DNA of 64,000 bases from Gammaproteobacteria bacterium. GTDB lineage: Bacteria; Pseudomonadota; Gammaproteobacteria; Burkholderiales; Burkholderiaceae_C. Positions 60,955-64,000 of this stretch are shown here, one piece after another. Within the stretch, counting starts at the first letter, position 1, and each line of letters opens with the position of its first letter. The stretch lies in assembly GCA_018815325.1 (NCBI GenBank), contig JAHIYE010000016.1:1-64000 (forward strand), read 5' to 3'. Both the position numbers and the translations under genes were made by a program. The notes beneath the pieces are model-generated. The model was not told the origin of the DNA. It saw nothing but the letters and a program-made list of their open reading frames with translations, and searched no databases.

Positions 60955-61980
60955 ATGAAGGCATTCCATTTTTCCGCGAAGAACCTCACCGGCAAAGTCC
61001 GAAGCAGGGTCAGCGCATCCCTGATCGCAGCGGGCACTACCCTGCTCATGGGCCATGGTGCTGCCATGGCGCAGGTCGAGATCAAGCTCGGCCACGTGGG
61101 CGAACCCGGCTCCTTGTTCCAGTTGAGCTCTGACGAATTCGCCAAACGTGCCAATGCCAAGCTGGCTGGCAAGGCCAAGGTCGTGGTGTTCGGCTCCAGC
61201 CAACTCGGCGGCGACAAGGAGATGCTGCAAAAGCTCAAGCTCGGCACGATCGACATGGCGCTGCCATCGACCGTGATGTCCTCGGAGGTCGAGTTGTTCG
61301 GCATGTTCGAGATGCCTTACATCGTGAAGGATCGGGCCCACATGGCCCGCATCGAGAAGGATGTGTTCTGGCCCAGCATGGCACCCGAGACCGAGAAGAA
61401 AGGCCTGAAAGTGCTGGCCGTCTGGGAGAACGGGTATCGCCACATCACCAACAACAAGAAGCCGATCAAGGTGCCGGAAGACCTCAAGGGCATCAAGCTG
61501 CGGGTGCCTGAAGGCAAGTGGCGCGTGAAGATGTTCCAGGAATACGGCGCCAACCCGAGCCCGATGAAATTCTCCGAGCTCTTTACCGCCCTGCAGACCG
61601 GTGTGATGGACGGCCAGGAAAACCCCTTCACCCAGATCTACTCGGCCAAGCTGCAGGAAGTGCAGAAATACCTCTCACTCTCCGGCCACGTCTACACCCC
61701 GGCCTACCTGACTGTGGGCAGCAAACGCTACGCCACGCTGCCCGCGGATGTGCGCAAGATCCTGGAGGACACGGCCAAGGAAACCCAAGCCTACGTCTAT
61801 GCCGAAGCCGCCAAGGCAGAGGTTGACCTGCTGGCCAAGCTCAAGCAGAGCGGCATGCAGGTCAATGAGGTCGACAAGAACGCCTTCATTGCCGCCAGCA
61901 AGGGCATTTACGAAGACTTCGGCAAAGAGGTCGCCGGTGCCAAGCCGCTGATCGACAAGGCCGTGGCCCTGGGCAAATAA
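60955..61980 (+). CDS. dctP: TRAP transporter solute-binding subunit DctP
   Basis: 341 residues. Signal peptide ending near AAMA, then the DctP core: IKLGHVGEPGSLFQLSSDEFAKRA, VFGSSQLGGDKEMLQKLKLGTIDMAL, and KIRLRVPE-like GIKLRVPEGKW with the ligand-salt-bridge arginine. Captures a carboxylate outside the inner membrane and passes it to the DctQM permease. A GAAGGAGACAAC ribosome site precedes the ATG. Confidence 0.95.
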   Translation: MKAFHFSAKNLTGKVRSRVSASLIAAGTTLLMGHGAAMAQVEIKLGHVGEPGSLFQLSSDEFAKRANAKLAGKAKVVVFGSSQLGGDKEMLQKLKLGTIDMALPSTVMSSEVELFGMFEMPYIVKDRAHMARIEKDVFWPSMAPETEKKGLKVLAVWENGYRHITNNKKPIKVPEDLKGIKLRVPEGKWRVKMFQEYGANPSPMKFSELFTALQTGVMDGQENPFTQIYSAKLQEVQKYLSLSGHVYTPAYLTVGSKRYATLPADVRKILEDTAKETQAYVYAEAAKAEVDLLAKLKQSGMQVNEVDKNAFIAASKGIYEDFGKEVAGAKPLIDKAVALGK

Positions 61981-62018
61981 GAACATAACGACAACCGACC
62001 GCAGCGGAACCCTCAGAC

Positions 62019-62564
62019 ATGCACTCAGCTTCACCTCCCGCCTCCGACCATCCCATGCACCGCTTCCGGGTCCGCTACGGCCTGCTGCTTGAATGGGTGG
62101 TCATGACCCTGATGATTGTGCTGGCGGTGGAGGTGACACTGGGCATTGTGTTCCGCGCCATCGGCCATTCACTGGTCTGGTACGACGAGGTGGCCTCGGT
62201 GCTGCTGGCCTGGCTGACGTTCTACGGTTCGGCGCTGGCGTCGGTCAAGCGTGCGCACATCGGTTGCCCCGAGGTGGTGGACCAGTTGCCCCCCACCGCC
62301 AAGCGTGTGGTCAGCATCTTTGGCCAGTTGCTGGTGATTGCGTTCTTCGCGCTGCTGGGTTGGGTGGGTCTGTCGATCATGCCCGTCCTCGCAGGCGATT
62401 CATTGGTCAGCCTGTCATGGGTGCCGATGAATTTTGTTCAGTCGGTCATCCCGATTTCCTCGGGCCTGATCCTGATCGCAGAGTTGATGTACCTGATTGA
62501 CCTTATGAGCCCCCAGACGGGCAAGAGCGGGGCAGGCGCCTCGCTCTCCGACGGCCTGCACTGA
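62019..62564 (+). CDS. dctQ: TRAP transporter small permease DctQ
   Basis: 181 residues with four hydrophobic segments and the DctQ middle helix VWYDEVASVLLAWLTFYGSALASVKRAHIGC (landmark WYDEVASVLLAWLTFYGSA). Forms the small membrane subunit between DctP and DctM. It is 38 bases downstream of dctP and 16 bases before dctM. Confidence 0.92.
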   Translation: MHSASPPASDHPMHRFRVRYGLLLEWVVMTLMIVLAVEVTLGIVFRAIGHSLVWYDEVASVLLAWLTFYGSALASVKRAHIGCPEVVDQLPPTAKRVVSIFGQLLVIAFFALLGWVGLSIMPVLAGDSLVSLSWVPMNFVQSVIPISSGLILIAELMYLIDLMSPQTGKSGAGASLSDGLH

Positions 62565-62580
62565 ACCTCCGAGGACCATC

Positions 62581-63867
62581 ATGACAATCATGCTGCTTTT
62601 GTTCGGCGCTGTGCTGGCGCTCGTTTTGCTCAACATCCCCATTGCTGTTTCGCTGGGGGTGGTCGCTGTGGTCGCCATGCTGGCGAGTCATGGCCTGGAT
62701 TCCCTGCCCAATATGGCGCTGGTCATCTACAACGGCGCCACCAATTTCCCGCTGTTGGCGATCCCGCTGTTCATCCTGGCGGGCGCCATCATGAATGCCT
62801 CGGGCATCTCGCAGCGTCTGATCGCGTTTGCCTCATCCCTGTTTGGCTGGGTGCGTGGCGGCCTGGCGCACGTATCGATCGGGGCCTCGCTGTTCTTTGC
62901 CGAGATTTCGGGCTCGGCCGTGGCCGATGTGGCGGCCCTCGGCTCCATCCTGATCCCGGGCATGAAGGAAAAGGGCTACCCCGGTCCCTTCGCAGCCGCA
63001 GCCATGTCATCGGCTGCCACACTGGCCGTGATCATTCCGCCCTCGATCCCGATGATTCTCTACGCCGTGATGGCCGAGACCTCGGTCGTGCAGATGTTCG
63101 TCGCCGGCATCGTGCCAGGCCTGCTGGGTGCCATCGGCCTGATGGGCATGGCCAGCTTCCTGGCACACCGCTACAACCTGCCGCGCGAAGACCGCTTCTC
63201 CATGAAGCGCGTTGCCAAGACCGGGCGCGAGGCCCTCTGGGCTTTTGCCCTGCCCATCATCATCCTGGGTGGCATCTTTGGTGGTGTGGTCACCGCGACC
63301 GAAGGGGCTGCGCTGGCGGTGCTGGCCGCGCTCTTCATCGGCCTGGTGGTCTACCGCGAGCTTGACCTCAAGCACCTGCGTGCCGCGGTGATGGAGGGCG
63401 GTGTGCATACTGCCGTGGTGATGCTGCTGGTGGCGACCAGCGCGCTGCTGGGCACCTACCTGACCGAAGTGCAGGCGCCACAGGCGCTGGCCCAGGCCGT
63501 GTCGGACTTCACCTCCAACAAATGGGTGGTGCTGGCGCTGCTCAATGTGCTGTTCCTGTTCCTGGGCATGTTCCTGCACTCTGCGGCCGCCATCATTTTG
63601 GTGATCCCGATCGTGATGCCGCTGGTGCGCGCCGTGGGTATCGACCCGGTGCACTTTGGCCTGATCGTGACCATCAACCTCGGCATCGGCCAGCAGACCC
63701 CACCCGTGGCCAGCGTGCTGATGGTGGCGAGTTCGATTGCCAAAGCCTCGGTCTGGGATGTCAGCAAGGTCAACATCTGGTTCATCGGTATTCTGGTTAC
63801 GGTGCTGATGCTCGTGACCTATGTGCCTGTGACCGGCATGGGCCTGGTCGAACTGTTCTACCGTTAG
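62581..63867 (+). CDS. dctM: TRAP transporter large permease DctM
   Basis: 428 residues, about 12 hydrophobic segments; the large permease of the TRAP system. Family marks: FPLLAIPLFILAGAIMNASG, FFAEISGSAVADVAALGSILIPGM (SGSAVADVA motif), PPSIPMI and the late GIGQQTPPVAS. Imports the carboxylate delivered by DctP using a Na+ gradient. Followed by an enoyl-CoA hydratase gene after 48 bases. Confidence 0.95.
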   Translation: MTIMLLLFGAVLALVLLNIPIAVSLGVVAVVAMLASHGLDSLPNMALVIYNGATNFPLLAIPLFILAGAIMNASGISQRLIAFASSLFGWVRGGLAHVSIGASLFFAEISGSAVADVAALGSILIPGMKEKGYPGPFAAAAMSSAATLAVIIPPSIPMILYAVMAETSVVQMFVAGIVPGLLGAIGLMGMASFLAHRYNLPREDRFSMKRVAKTGREALWAFALPIIILGGIFGGVVTATEGAALAVLAALFIGLVVYRELDLKHLRAAVMEGGVHTAVVMLLVATSALLGTYLTEVQAPQALAQAVSDFTSNKWVVLALLNVLFLFLGMFLHSAAAIILVIPIVMPLVRAVGIDPVHFGLIVTINLGIGQQTPPVASVLMVASSIAKASVWDVSKVNIWFIGILVTVLMLVTYVPVTGMGLVELFYR

Positions 63868-63915
63868 GCGTGCTGACGCCTGGCATTGTCCTCATCACCA
63901 CAGAAAGTTTTCAAT

Positions 63916-64000
63916 ATGAGTGAAGGCTCTGTTCAATTGACCATCCAGGCCGGCGTGGCCTCGGTGGTGTTTGACCGCCCCCAGGCCCGCAATGCGATGA
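63916..64000 (+). CDS. enoyl-CoA hydratase/isomerase family protein (cut by window edge)
   Basis: The first 28 residues (MSEGSVQLTIQAGVASVVFD, then RPQARNAM) match the N-terminal strand and the RPxxRNAM segment of crotonases. The gene runs off the window. It lies 48 bases after dctM and probably belongs to the same catabolic operon as the aminotransferase and TRAP genes. Confidence 0.88.
   Translation, partial: MSEGSVQLTIQAGVASVVFDRPQARNAM

Noticed and set aside
60313-61443. 376-codon minus-strand frame
   Set aside because: Antisense to the aminotransferase and dctP, both strongly supported by motifs.

Overview
High-GC chromosomal DNA, most likely from a betaproteobacterium of the Burkholderiales, family Comamonadaceae or close to it (Polaromonas/Rhodoferax/Acidovorax-like). 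This is an inference from the gene content: a Bug-type tricarboxylate-transport receptor, TRAP transporters, DUF2239 and PHA-granule-region proteins, GluQ-RS, and LysR and IclR regulators with meta-cleavage-type genes. I saw no rRNA, tRNA, CRISPR array or plasmid/phage backbone. Both edges cut genes: a hybrid histidine kinase at the left and an enoyl-CoA hydratase at the right.

Layout. 0-6.2 kb: a sensor kinase with an upstream periplasmic binding protein, a patatin-like phospholipase, a cupin, an alpha/beta-hydrolase lipoprotein and a LysE exporter. 6.2-7.7 kb: remnant of an integron cassette array without an integrase, with two cassettes (an orotate phosphoribosyltransferase and a PD-(D/E)XK-like protein) and one textbook attC. 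8.1-12.7 kb: an aromatic-degradation cluster (ring-cleavage-type VOC protein, IclR regulator, MhpA-like hydroxylase, FAH-family hydrolase, NTF2-like protein). 12.8-15.7 kb: MFS pump, miaA and an ABC ATPase whose expected FtsX-type permease lies only at 27.5-30.0 kb. The 11.8 kb between them holds a heat-shock gene with a sigma-32 promoter, a rhodanese with a CsoR-like operator, a DMT transporter/LysR pair and an accessory stretch (about 18.8-24.3 kb) with a nonsense-mutated tyrosine recombinase and a DUF2239/GIY-YIG/MarR operon preceded by 28-bp-phased repeats.

30-41.7 kb: small membrane proteins, TrhO (tRNA hydroxylation), a substrate-binding lipoprotein overlapping a GGDEF-EAL protein that has its own periplasmic binding domain, and a LysR-pirin-DoxX-WrbA redox cluster. 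41.9-45.8 kb: three consecutive exported, cysteine-containing proteins of unknown function. 45.9-48.7 kb: RNA-modification genes gluQ, trmB and an RluA-type pseudouridine synthase. 49-55.6 kb: class III aminotransferase, PAS and degenerate HD-GYP proteins, Bug receptor, TfoX-like protein, fasciclin/TetR pair. 55.6-64 kb: a catabolic locus in which a FadR-type GntR regulator lies between a FAD/4Fe-4S oxidoreductase and a class V aminotransferase, a TRAP transporter and an enoyl-CoA hydratase.

The most notable structural signals are the orphan attC cassettes, a short repeat family lying in frame inside four protein-coding genes (miaA, the FtsX permease, gluQ, trmB; a fifth is weaker) with fixed internal geometry, and the 28-bp-phased operator array of the DUF2239 operon.
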